Assembly (NCBI RefSeq): GCF_901709675.1
Contig: NC_051103.1
Span: 7,425,501 to 7,489,500, forward strand
Length of the DNA stretch: 64,000 nucleotides
DNA from: Syngnathus acus
Taxonomy: Eukaryota; Chordata; Actinopteri; Syngnathiformes; Syngnathidae
Reading direction: 5' to 3'
Position 1 is the stretch's first letter. Each line of letters begins with the position of its first letter. Both the position numbers and the translations under genes were made by a program. The notes beneath the pieces are model-generated. The model saw nothing but the letters and a program-made list of their open reading frames with translations, did no database searches and had not been told where the DNA came from. Positions 40,501-51,091 of the stretch are shown here, piece by piece.

Positions 40501-43500
40501 CCCAATGGAACGCCGAGTTCCTACCCACAAGGGCTCAACCTACCTCCCTCAACTAAATGGGTTCACCCTGAAAATCCAGTTGCTGTCAATTCTGAGGTGT
40601 CGCTCCGAAAGGTATGTGAATTATTTTTGCTGAACCTAATTGTTGTTTAGAAAGGTCCATCCTGATTCTTTATTTTGAAATGCGCTTTTCCTGTCCAGAA
40701 CGCAGCCAGCCCATGGTTGCACCAAGCTGTCGGTAGCGCAAGTGACAGTTTGGGTTTGCTGAGTCACGTTCCCGTACGACCCGCCAGTGCTGACCCCCAC
40801 CGCCCCTCTGTTAAAATCAACACGCACGCCAGCCCACCGCTGTCAAAGATCAGCGTGGACATTCGGAAAGAGTGAGTCGCTTTCATCGGAACTGTGCCGT
40901 CGTTTAACCGAGGGCTTTTACCCAAAAACATTTCTTTTCTTAGAGATGTGGATAAGAGAGGCTTTATGGATCCATTAAGAACATTAACATTAGCCCAGCT
41001 GAAACAAGAACCAACGGAAAATCACAGGAGCATGAGTGGGAAAGATGGCCAGCTTCACCGCCTCTACTTGGACCCTCACAGCAAAGCACGCCTGGCTCAT
41101 ACACAGGTATACTACTCTCAAATACAAAGGGATTGCCATTCATTCTGTCCGTCACGATGCGATGGGACTAAATTTCCCGATTAGGATCTCATCCCAAAAA
41201 CGTAAACTAACATATTCCATGTTTTCCTCCCAAGGATGCTGTTCAGGCAGTGGACCGCGCCAGTAAGTACAAAGAAGACAATCGGCGAATTCTGAAGGAG
41301 AGCATCGAAGTGGCCCCGTTCACTGCCAAAATTCAACGCTCCAGAGAACCCGCCGGCCTCGACAGGGATCGAGAGAGAAGCCGAGATTCCCCGTTTCCCG
41401 TCCAGATCCCGGCTCTTGCGTCCCTTAGCCCCAAAGCGACCCATGCGCATCCCCATATTTTCCAGACGGAAAAGAGCAACTATTTTACCACTTTGTCCAA
41501 CAGTGTTATCAATGACCCCCCTAGACTCTACCCTTCCAAAGAGCTTAGCTCTTACTATAAGAAGGTGACGGTTGGTGCGCAAGGTGTTGTGACCAGTATA
41601 GGAGAAGCCGCCGTTTCAAGTCAGAGTAGCCTGTCCCTCGGCAACTACAACGCCAAAGTGTCCATATCTCGGCCGCCTCCCCTAATTAAGCATCACCCGG
41701 AGGGCGGTGAGGGTCTCGCGGGGAAAATGACTGAGCAGCTCAGCCAGCAGGCTACACTAGTCCAACATCAGCACCACACAGAAAGGATGGAGCGTTGCAG
41801 CCCTGCTATTTCTCCCTCCTCCTTCTCGACATCTTCGCTGTCTAACCACCACCCTCATCATCACCACCACCACCAGCAGCAGCAGCAGCAGCACCCTCAG
41901 CAGCAGCAGCAGCAACACAACCTCAGGGCAATGCCATCTCTTCACCGAGCCCCCGTCTTCCATCCGCCCACTCAGCACGCGCTTGAACGGAAAGAGGCTG
42001 CAGAGCGAGAAAAAGAACGGGAGAAGGAAAGGGAGAGAGCTGCATACGGTGGACGTCTATCTCCGCCGACTCTCACACCCATCCAGCCGGTGACCTTAGC
42101 GGCAGCTGGTAGTAAAACATCAGTCGAGCAGCAAAAGCCTCCCACGCTACTGCCGGAACTCAGGGACGTAAAAGGTCACGGAAGTAGTGCCGTCGTTGCC
42201 TCGGCTGTCAGCGTGGACAATATGACGTCATCGGGAGGATGGAGAGCCGGTCAAGACCGAAGAGCGCTCTTCTATGGAGAGAAAGGAGCGTCACGAGATA
42301 AGCCCCAATCTGCAATGGCGTCCGTCATCGTACGTCCGCCGACGTCCATGAAGTTTGACAATCCTGCAAACAAATCTGGTGCTATGGCCTCTAAGGAATT
42401 ATCTTTGGGGACTTTCTGCTCAGCTAAGATTCAGGAGGACAGTCAAAAAGCGGGTGAGGCTTTCAGAGACTATGGAGTTATTCAACCCAACTCCAACCTG
42501 GATGACATGTACATCCAATATAAAAAGAACTCACTTCGTGGCATGCAGGGGCCTGTGGAAGCCTGTACCACAAACTCTGTTCATAGGACTGTTGTTTCTC
42601 CATCGATACAGAATCGAATCGACGCGACAACTCTTGAGCTGGGTTACTCCGTCTTATCTCATCACGGGCCGGGAGAGCAGCAAGCGGGGGTCGGATCGCG
42701 TACCTCGTCTCCAGGAGGATCTCTGCCTCAGTCCGGCACGCCGCAAGCCAGCCCTAATCTCACCCCAAGACCGAGCCCTTGTTCCGGCACCGGTCAGGCT
42801 TACTCGCCCTCTTTTGTTCACCTCAAGAAGCACAAAGCTGCATTGGCGGCAGCAGCTCAATCGAAAAGCAACCTCTGCACTGGTTCCATGACTGCCACAA
42901 CTGGATCTGCGTTGGTGGAGCATCCCATTGAGAAAAGTCAAAACTCCACTCCTCCACCTGCCTCCAGCCAAACGTCATCTTCAGCAGATAGCAGTTGCAG
43001 CAGCTCAACCAGTGGCAGAACCACACCGGGGAAATCCAGTCCCTTGCACAATGGCCAGTCCTCCGGTCCTGCTCCAACAAGTAGCGGCCAGGCCAGTAAT
43101 TATCACAAACTCAAGAAAGCCTGGTTAACGCGGCACTCCGAGGAGGATAGGAACACCACGGCTACCGGAAGCTCGGCTGGTTCCAAACAGGAGAAATCGG
43201 CCAGCATCAGCAACGCCACAACAATGACGGAAATGATCAAACCATGTACTGTCAATCTCAGCGCCTCCACGTCCAGCGAGGTGGAACTGAGCAAGGACTC
43301 TGCCGGCAAAGGAGAACGAGAGAAGCTCTCGGAGGAGAGGACGGGCGGGGGCGAGGAAAGGAAAGCGAGGCGAGGAAGCAAACGCACGTACGAGTCGGCT
43401 TCGGAGAGCGGGGGAGATGACTCGGATGCTAGCGAGAGCAAGATGGAAGGCAGAGCCAAGCGCCAGCCCAAACCAACCTACAAGAAGAAGCAGAACGATA

Positions 43501-46500
43501 TGGCCAAGAGAAAAGGAGACAATGACAAGGACGAGGAGGACGTGAAACCCAATGGCATCTTTCGATCTGCCAAAGAGAAGACCAAACTCAAACTGGCCAG
43601 TAGCAGTAAGTCGAACGATCATCCTCGCCTATTTGTATTTCATCGTGTAGAGCTTTTTTTTTAATCGCTTTTTAACCCTTACATTAGGTTATAAACAAGA
43701 CAAACGGGCAGATCTAAAAGTCTACCATGAGTGGAAAACATTGACTTTTTTTATGTTTGTATTTTATTTGAAGCTGCTCTTTGGAAAAAATCGGAGCTTC
43801 TTCTTGATGATTTGATTGCTGATATTCTTTCCAGATGGGATCCCACGTTCTGTCCTGAAGGACTGGCGCAAAGTGAAGAAGCTAAAGCAGACGGGGGAGT
43901 CTTTCCTTCAGGATGATTCTTGTTCCGAAATCGGGCCCAATCTGCAAAAGTGTCGGGAGTGTCGGGTCATCCGCAGCAAGAAAGGGGAGGAGCCGGCGCA
44001 TTCTCCTGTCTTTTGCCGTTTCTACTATTTCAGACGGTAAAGCCTGTTTATTTATCTATTCCGTTCCAAGACAAATATTGAAATCAAGTCAAAGTTCAAC
44101 TTTGAGCAACACTTGAGTTGTCTTTTCCATTTCAGGCTTTCCTTCAGTAAAAATGGAGTCATCCGAATGGATGGTTTCTCTCCCCCGGACCAGTTTGACG
44201 AGGAGGCTCTTGCTTTGTGGATCCCTGGAGAGATGGACGAGAGTCACCTGGACCAAACCACAGCCAAGTACATCCTCAGCTTTATAGGAGACATGTTCTG
44301 TCAGATGGTCCTGATGGAGAATGCAGCAGCTTCCTGGGTCAAAAAGGATGGTGTGTGTGTGTGTGTGTGTGTGCGCGCTCCTTACAATGACTCATTCAAG
44401 TAGTCCCACGTTAAGTGCCACATCCGTGCAGATAGCGTGTGAAGGACTTGTCTAACGGCACTTTTTTCCGTGTGCATTTCAGCCAAGCTTGTGTGGAAGC
44501 GCGCCGTTAAGGGAGTGCGGGAGATGTGCGACGCCTGCGAGGCAACGCTCTTCAACATCCACTGGGTCTGTCAAAAATGTGGCTTTGTGGTCTGCCTGGA
44601 CTGCTACAAGGCCAAAGAAAAAAGGAGCTCCAAAGGTCAGTTGTGGACCGGAGATGGACGGTTGGAGAGATTTCGGGAAAAATCAAAAGCCCAACTTTGT
44701 GTTGTCAGATAAAGAACTATATGGCTGGCTGAAGTGTGTGAAAGGCCAGCCTCATGATCACAAACACCTCATGCCAACACAGATCATACCTGGCACAGGT
44801 AAAGAACCTACTTCTCCTTGTCAGCCAGATCTTCTCATCTGAGTTACCTCTCCGTTCTTTTTCAGTGCTGACTGAATTAGTCAGCTCCATGCATTCGCTG
44901 AGAGAAAAACACAACATCAAAGTGCGCTGTGCATGCGCCAGCAAACAGAATCTTCTCAACAAACTACCAAGCACCAATGGAGTTTCACAGGTACACTATC
45001 TTTTAATACCCCAACAGATGGCCGTCCATCCCATTTCAGCGAATCATAGCAACAGCGGCCACGACGTACTAAAAAAGCACAACTCGTGAAACCAGTGAGC
45101 CAGTCGGTCTCGCGTTCAATTTCAATCGATGTCAGCTTGCCCTGTGAATGACTGACAAATAATCAGTCCACTGTGTACCTTCCTTTTCACTCAGTCAGTC
45201 GGCCAAAGTGGTAGAAAATTCATGCTTAGGGTTATTGTGACCTATGAATTTGCGTCATCAATCTATTATTCTTTTTTTTCTTCCATTGACCCTTTTTTAT
45301 GAAGAGGGAAGTCGTAATTGAACTTTACTCCGCCGCCAGGTACTGCAGAACGTTCTGAACCACAGCAACAAATTGTCCCTGGTGAAGACTGAGCCACGCT
45401 GTCAACAGAACTGCGACCAAGGAGGAGCTAAAGTCGAGTCCAACGGCGGAGGAGGAAGAAGTCCGGGCAGCGATGAAGGAAGCGCCGTGACTCCGCCGGA
45501 GTCCCAGTCACCTCTGCATTTCCTCGCCGACCTGGCAGAGCAGAAATCCAGAGAGGAAAAGAAAGGCGAGTCCAATCATTGTTTGGTTCTTGACTTCCGA
45601 ATGATTACGGTGGCTTGGAATCGATCTATTCATTTTTCAAACAGAAAACAAAGATTCCATGCTACTGGGGAAATCTGTGAAAGAAGGGGACAGCCTGGAG
45701 GTTCTGCAGCAATGTAAAACCAATGTTGCCCTGATTGGCAACAGCACAGAGCAAGGCTCCACTCTCCGAGATCTGCTCACCACCACTGCAGGAAAACTCA
45801 AGATGGGCTCCACCGATGCTGGAATCGCCTTTGCGCCAGTCTACTCGTCCGCTTCGCAGGTTGAGCATGATTTGGTAGAACTGCTGCTTATTTCATCTGC
45901 AACCATTTCATTTGAGCTCATTTTGTGCATTGTTTCCAAGACTGGAAAAGGTGGCCGAAGCATGCCTAATATCCTCGATGACATCATCGCCTCGGTTGTG
46001 GAGAACAAAATCCCCGCCAGTCGCCAGACTATCGCCACAAAGCTTTCAATCAAGCAAGAGCCCGTCATCAACGTCAACAACAGCAGCAACCCTGCGCCCG
46101 CTGTGCCAGACGACATCAAAACGGACAAGAAGAAGTCCACGCCTGTCACGACAGTCATTGCAGAGGATTCGTCCAATCTGTATCCAGATATTCCTCACTG
46201 CTGGCTAAATCACGGACGACTACTTTGGCTCAAGGATCACCGGAACCAGAATAACTGGAAGCTCTTTAGGGAATGCTGGAAACAGGGACAGGTACAAGTC
46301 CATTTTTGAGATGATGACATTTCCTTTTCTACATGCCATTTTGATGTTTTTGTCTAGCCCGTATTGGTTTCTGGGATCCATAAGCGTCTGAACGCCACCC
46401 TGTGGAAAGCCGACTCTTTCAATCAAGAGTTTGCAGACCATCAGGGGGATCTTCTCAATTGTAAAGACCAAGTGGTCTCCAACTCAGGGATCAAAGAGTT

Positions 46501-48185
46501 CTGGGATGGATTTGAGGACATCACCAGTGAGTTCAAGCACTGACGTTCGATTGGGTATTGAGGGGGGAAATAGAACTATGAAGGAGTCTAACAAAGATCT
46601 TCTAACTCGTTAAGAACGACTCAAGTCCAAGGATGGGGAACCTGTGGTTTACAGACTGAAGGACTGGCCTTCTGGAGAGGAGTTCATGGCTCTCATGCCT
46701 TCAAGGTCTTTACAGGCACTTTCAATATTTGCGTGTACTTGTGTTCAGCTACGGAAAAGCTCCTCATGATATGGAGCGGGAATAAAAACAATCCCAATTT
46801 ATATCCCTCCCCCAGGTATGATGACTTAATGAAGAACCTGCCGCTGCCCGAGTATTCGGATCCAGAAGGAAGCCTAAACTTAGCATCTCATCTGCCGTCT
46901 TTCTTCGTCAGGCCAGATTTGGGACCAAGACTCTGCTGTGCCTATGGTGAACAATGACGAATCAAATCAATGCCCAAATGAAATGTTGAGCTACTCCCAC
47001 ACACTACTCACAAAGGTTGCACCTAATTTGACCTTTAGGATGCAAATGTCCAACTGCCAATCTATTTGTAGGTCTTCTTCTACAGAATCCCTACTCTTAA
47101 ATAATTGATCATTCCCTAGGTGTAGCTGCATCTCAGGACCAGGACTTTGGGACTGCCAACCTTCATGTCGAAGTCTCAGATGTGGTCTCTATTCTAGTAT
47201 ACGTCGGAGTGGCCAAAGGCAATGGAGTCTTGTCCAAAACTGGTAAAATGTCCAAAACAACAATCGTGCAATTACTACAAACACTGGGATGAAGGAAATA
47301 TGTACTAGTAGGAACGAGTCAATGCTAGAATGTTACACTTGCTTGTCAAAAAAGAATTGGATCTCATCCAAACAGATAAATATTGCTTTGTGTGGTTGTA
47401 GGCGTGTTAAAGCGCCTGGAAGAGGACAATCTGGATGAGGGGGTTCGGAAAAGGCTGAAGGACTCCAGTGAAACACCGGGGGCACTATGGCACATCTACC
47501 TCAACAAAGATATGGACAAAGTCCGGGAGTTCTTGTACAAGGTAACCGCCATGAACAGCTTGAAATGAGGATGATAACTCATCGTGCAGCTATTGTTCAA
47601 ACTAGCATGATTATTTATTTCCTTAGCTCTGTAAGGAGCAGGGATTGGATGTATCAGTGGACCAGGATCCAATCAGAGAGCAAGGCTGGTACTTGAGCAA
47701 GAAACAGCGGCAGCAGCTTTTGGACGAGCACGGGGTGCAGGGTTGGACCGTCGTTCAATTCCTGGGAGACTCTGTTCTAATACCAGCTGGCTCGATGCAT
47801 CAGGTATAAAGCCAGCCACACAAGAACATCAACATCAACATCTCACACCTGACACTTCCAACCTTGTCTTTCAGGTCCAGAACCTTCACAGCTGTGTTCA
47901 GGTCATCAATGACTTTGTGTCTCCTGAGCATGTGGCCAATTCCTTCCATCTGACCCAGCAGCTCAGACCCAACAATGAAGAAGTCAACTATGAAGACAAA
48001 CTGCAGGTGATTGTGGACATCTCTCACTGAGTTTGCCTCTGTTGATGGGACTTGCTCTTAGACGACAATCATTTACTCCTCCTTCCTACCAGGTGAAGAA
48101 CATCCTGTACCACTGTGTCAAAGAGGCTGTGGGCTCCTTAAAACGGAGCCTTTCCGAGGAGGAGGAAGAAGAAGAGAACTCATAA
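14858..48185 (+). CDS. jmjd1c: JmjC domain-containing protein 1C / KDM3C (30 coding exons)
   Basis: Exons: 14858-15013, 29282-29479, 34120-34233, 37034-37139, 37240-37364, 37453-37596, 38077-38329, 38411-38938, 39019-39343, 39435-40347, 40417-40611, 40699-40871, 40944-41106, 41235-43605, 43835-44036, 44136-44350, 44483-44635, 44709-44798, 44866-44990, 45340-45565, 45645-45859, 45941-46291, 46358-46526, 46615-46705, 46816-46946, 47120-47242, 47402-47541, 47627-47803, 47875-48006, 48093-48185. They total 8,397 bases, 2,798 codons plus stop (human 2,540). All phases agree. The start sits in a GCCATGG context and reads [23 protein letters not shown]1C is a nuclear KDM3-family chromatin regulator and nuclear-receptor coactivator. 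Parts: conserved N-terminal region, long Ser/Pro/Gln/His-rich disordered middle, C6 zinc finger, LRDLL motif (about residues 2299-2303), C-terminal JmjC domain. The extra length over human lies in the low-complexity middle. One intron (45566-45644) starts with GC; another donor lies in a GT repeat. Confidence 0.96.
15014..29281 (+). other. jmjd1c: jmjd1c intron 1 (14.3 kb)
   Basis: Bounded by a GTAAGG donor and a TTGCAG acceptor. I found no exon of another gene on either strand. Frames inside (for example minus-strand 19810-20223 and plus-strand 22640-23068) are low-complexity or microsatellite-driven. It holds (CAGC)n at about 15080-15115, (TGCC)n at about 18932-18962, a C-run near 24182-24191, a CT-rich tract near 26140-26172, (GT)n near 27781-27812 and (GACT)n at about 28821-28843. 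Large first introns often carry enhancers, but none can be demonstrated here. Confidence 0.7.
29480..34119 (+). other. jmjd1c: jmjd1c intron 2 (4.6 kb)
   Basis: Donor GTAAGA, acceptor GTGCAG. It contains a GA-rich tract near 29761-29786 and an 18-base T-run at about 31385-31402. No gene, tRNA or other RNA was recognised. A 185-codon plus-strand frame at 30428-30985 looks like chance: no family resemblance and no splice-compatible context. Confidence 0.65.
34234..37033 (+). other. jmjd1c: jmjd1c intron 3 (2.8 kb)
   Basis: Contains the best-preserved hAT-like MITE copy (34722-34961) and several (GT)n/(CA)n tracts at about 35180-35199, 35312-35325 and 35395-35420. No other feature was recognised. 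Confidence 0.65.
34722..34961 (-). mobile_element. hAT-like MITE, copy 3 (best preserved)
   Basis: Read on the minus strand it begins CAGGGGTGTCAAACTC and runs through CTGTCAACCCAAATAAATG and GCGGGCCACATAAAATGATG to a TATCTGGCCCCCGGGCC end. The second terminus seen in copy 1 is missing, so it is slightly truncated. It lies inside jmjd1c intron 3, antisense to the gene. There is no coding capacity. Family assignment rests on the terminal sequence type, not a database match. Confidence 0.65.
37668..37709 (+). CDS. jmjd1c: Possible in-frame 42-base cassette exon of jmjd1c
   Basis: It lies between exons 6 and 7, preceded by AAAG and followed by GTACTC. It is 42 bases with phase 0 at both ends and would add 14 Gly/Thr-rich residues ([14 protein letters not shown]) without disturbing the frame. 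The upstream polypyrimidine tract is poor. Human JMJD1C has no equivalent that I recognise, so it may be a minor fish-specific exon or a chance match. Confidence 0.25.
38077..43605 (+). CDS. jmjd1c: jmjd1c disordered middle region (exons 7-14)
   Basis: About residues 282-1922, mostly Ser/Pro/Gln/His-rich. Conserved islands show orthology: [33 protein letters not shown] followed by [114 protein letters not shown] and [15 protein letters not shown]. Exon 14 alone is 2,371 bases. Exon 8 encodes a 19-residue Ser run and exon 14 a His/Gln-rich run. No catalytic domain lies here; the segment is a protein-interaction scaffold by family analogy. Confidence 0.9.
38575..38631 (+). repeat. jmjd1c: Serine-codon repeat (19 Ser) in jmjd1c exon 8
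   Basis: Tandem TCC/TCG/TCT codons encode 19 consecutive serines after a cysteine, next to the conserved SDSEN block. On the minus strand the same tract reads as an acidic or Arg/Thr-rich frame, which is spurious. Confidence 0.9.
41844..41916 (+). repeat. jmjd1c: His/Gln codon repeat in jmjd1c exon 14
   Basis: CAC/CAT runs followed by CAG runs encode alternating His and Gln stretches. The reading frame continues unbroken into conserved sequence ([15 protein letters not shown]), so the tract is translated. Confidence 0.9.
43835..44635 (+). CDS. jmjd1c: jmjd1c zinc-finger region (exons 15-17)
   Basis: Exon 15 encodes [20 protein letters not shown] and a CRECR pair. Exon 17 encodes the compact KDM3-type zinc finger, about residues 2061-2111, with cysteines in [18 protein letters not shown] and VCLDCYKAK. 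This is almost unchanged from mammals, the strongest conservation in the window. Zinc binding is inferred from the cysteine spacing. The exon 16 donor lies at the start of a GT microsatellite. Confidence 0.95.
44350..44371 (+). repeat. jmjd1c: (GT)n microsatellite containing a jmjd1c 5' splice site
   Basis: Exon 16 ends GGATG at 44350 and the intron begins with GTGTGTGTGT, so the donor is the first unit of the repeat. The exon end is fixed by phase and by the protein match (WVKKD then AK). Read-through would add a Cys/Val run and stop 54 bases later. Confidence 0.85.
46816..48185 (+). CDS. jmjd1c: jmjd1c JmjC catalytic-type domain (exons 25-30)
   Basis: The double-stranded beta-helix fold of the JmjC family. 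Recognisable blocks: [106 protein letters not shown] and FHLTQQL. The Fe(II)-binding triad appears as His and Glu in HVE (about residues 2593 and 2595) and a distal His in SMHQVQ (about 2723). The first pair is HxE rather than the HxD of KDM3A/B. The protein ends with a Glu run and ENS. Confidence 0.93.
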
Positions 48186-49426
48186 CGGCCCCTCTCCGAG
48201 ACCTGATTGCAGGAGTAGAGCTGCTTATGGAGACTCCCTGGTTGGCTGACATTCACGTAGCCAAGAGGCAAAGTCAAAAAGAGGCGGGTCTACTGGACAG
48301 ATTGGGGTTCAACCATCCACTGAAGACTGAAGGAAAAAAAACAACAACAACAGAATGTTGGGAGCCACGTTTGAAGACTTCGCTTCTTGAGTGGAACTGT
48401 CATGTGAGCCCAAGTGCTGCTTTGGGCGGCAGGAGCGACTCGACTGAAGGTGCTGGGTTCCGCCCTGTTCAACTGCAGCAAGAGCCCATACGGTAAAGTG
48501 ATTCATTTCTTTTGCTGATTACAAAAGCATCACCAGCAGCAAGCCACTTCAGGACTGTCAGGACTGTCAGGACTGACGGTCGGCGGTGGGACGCGGATGG
48601 AATTTACGAGAAGAGAAAAAAAAAACGGTAGGGGGGTACGTAAAGCAACAATCATCAGCTGTATGATTGGAGTCGGCAAGCCCCTCGTTTGTTCCTTTTT
48701 TTTGTTCTGTCACTTTGTGTTTCTCTGTGAAGATGTATTTATTTGATAGCTTTGTGTAAATGTGTATGTGTGGTAATGAGACAAAAAAAGCATTCATGTA
48801 AATGTGACTTGTACAGTTGTTTGATTCTTCCCACTTTTGTTTTGCTCTACGTGGTTTTCAGTTAGACGGTTCTACTGTGATGGAGGACACATACATGCAC
48901 CAGCTAATGCCTGTAACTTTGGAAAATGCTATGTCCTCATGCCATAAATACATTTTTGAAGATGAACTGCCAAACTTGTTGTAAAGACTGTTTAAAGTTG
49001 TATTATGTATAGAAAAAAAATTGCTCATACAGTTTTGAATTTTATGAAAAAAGTATTCCCTGTAAAACAGACATTTACAAAAAAGATGTAATTTATTTAA
49101 GAAAATAATTCATTTTCATTTTGTTGAGATTTACTATGTTTAGCTTCTGAAGTTAAAAGAAAAAAACTAACTATAAAATGTAAATATATACATATATACA
49201 TTGACTGAGGTATTTTTATAAAACATGTCTTGCTTCAATTTAAAATTTTCAAGTGTGTTACAATGCTTTGTAAAATGAAGTCCAAATGGGGTTTTACATT
49301 TTCCATTAAAATGGATTTATCAAGCAAAATATCTAGACTTTGTACTTCTTTAGGGGGTAAATATAATATATATATATATATATATATTTCAATTCAGCTA
49401 CAATATGATTATTAAAACATATATTA
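48186..49426 (+). other. jmjd1c: jmjd1c 3' UTR
   Basis: AT-rich sequence after the TAA at 48183-48185. No canonical AATAAA was found; ATTAAA variants lie near 49305 and 49411, so the end is probably between about 49.3 and 49.43 kb. A (TA)n run is at about 49364-49388. There is no further coding sequence. Confidence 0.6.
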
Positions 49427-50390
49427 CATTAAAGAAAGAAAGAGCAATGAAATGGACATGTTCATTTTACGCTGGGTTACATACAAGTGAATGGGGGCAC
49501 TGCCATCTTGCGGTAGCTTGGCGTCATTACATGACCCGCTTCATAAACTATCGAGTCAAAAGCCTGTATTTTTAATATCTTACGGCGTACGTATTTATTT
49601 AATTGGGCTTATGTGATGATATTTTAAACTAAACAAATGTACAGTAAACTACTCATATGTTTAAGTTCTAATAACCATATTGTAACTGAACTAAAATGAT
49701 ATTGTCATTAAAGAAAGAGCAATGATGAAAAAAGGAAATGGACATGGTCATTTTACGCTGGGTTACATACAAGTGAATGGGGGCACTGCCATCTCGCGGT
49801 AGGTTAGCGTCATTACATGAACCGCTTCATAAACTATCGAATAAAGCCTGCATGTTTAATATCGTACGGCGTACGTATTTATTTAATCCTGTTTATGGGA
49901 TGATATTTTAAATGAAACAAATGTACAGTAAACTACTCATATGTTTAAGTTCTAATAACCATATTGTAACTGAATTGAAATGACGTTTACATTAAAGAAA
50001 GAGCATGATGAAAAAAGGAAATGGACATGTTCATTTTACGCTGGGTTACATACAAGTGAATGGGGGCACTGCCATCTTGCGGTAGCTTGGCGTCATTACA
50101 TGAACCGCTTCATAAACTATCGAATAAAGCCTGCATGTTTAATATCGTACGGCGTACGTATTTATTTAATCCTGTTTATGGGATGATATTTTAAATTAAA
50201 CAAATGTACAGTAAACTACTCATATGTTTAAGTTCTAATAACCATATTGTAACTGAATTGAAATGACGTTTACATTAAAGAAAGAGCATGATGAAAAAAG
50301 GAAATGGACATGTTCATTTTACGCTGGGTTACATACAAGTGAATGGGGGCACTGCCATCTTGTGGTAGGGTAGCGTCATTACATGAAGCC
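49427..50390 (+). repeat. Tandem array of about 283-bp units (three full, one partial)
   Basis: Units start near 49427, 49708, 49991 and 50273 and share ATTAAAGAAAGAGCA, TTCATTTTACGCTGGGTTAC, GGGGGCACTGCCATCT, a palindromic TACGGCGTACGTA and ACAGTAAACTACTCATATG. Copies differ by a few substitutions and small indels, so the array is recent. The last unit breaks off at an AT-rich core. Confidence 0.9.
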
Positions 50391-50665
50391 CATTTAATAT
50401 ATTAATTAAATTAATATATTATATTACTTTATACAATATATTAATTAAATTAATATATTATATTAATTAAATTATATGAATAATTGCAATATGGTAATAT
50501 TTAATGAAAATAATGATATATATATATATATATATAATTTGTATAATGATTTATAGAGATACATTCTGTATAGGTTTTATTATAAGTAATATTAGTATTA
50601 GTATTATATTATATTATTTTCATTAAATATTATTATATTATAATTTTATATAATTTAATTAATGG
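50391..50665. repeat. AT-rich palindromic core
   Basis: Almost pure A/T. It includes a duplicated ATATTAATTAAATTAATAT block (near 50398 and 50437), a (TA)n run near 50517-50536 and inverted TTTAATGAAAATAAT / ATTATTTTCATTAAA segments. It forms the spacer between the left and right arms of the larger inverted repeat. Confidence 0.8.
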
Positions 50666-50679
50666 GGTTTTGACTCTAT

Positions 50680-51062
50680 CGTCAATAAAGCGGTTCATGT
50701 AATGACGCTAACCTACCACAAGATGGCAGTGCCCCCATTCACTTGTATGTAACCCAGCGTAAAATGACCATGTCCATTTAACTTTCATCATTGCTCTTTC
50801 TTTAATGAAAATATCATTCCACTTCAGTTACAATATGGTTATTAGAACTTAAACATATGAGTAGTTTACTGTACATTTGTTTAATTTAAAATACCATCAC
50901 ATAAGCAGAATTAAATAAATACGTACGTCGTACGATATGAAACATACAGGCTTTTGACTCGAGTTTATGAAGCGGTTCATGTAATGACGGCAAGCTACCG
51001 CGAGATGGCAGTGCCCCCATTCACTTGTATGTAACCCAGCGTAAAATGAACATGTCAATTTT
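50680..51062 (-). repeat. Inverted copies of the 283-bp unit
   Basis: This stretch is the reverse complement of the array to its left: one partial unit (about 50680-50808) and one nearly full unit (about 50806-51062). With the left array it makes an inverted repeat with roughly 385-base arms at high identity. Confidence 0.9.
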
Positions 51063-51091
51063 TCCTTTTCACCAGACGTCCTCTGTTCAGT

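Noticed and set aside
43125-43622. Minus-strand frames opposite jmjd1c exon 14 (also 41757-41978 and 42654-42971)
   Set aside because: Shadow frames of a GC-rich, Ser-rich coding exon. The plus strand is conserved in frame with JMJD1C.
49427-51062. CRISPR-like array
   Set aside because: The direct repeats are about 283 bases with no short-repeat/unique-spacer pattern, in a eukaryotic genome.
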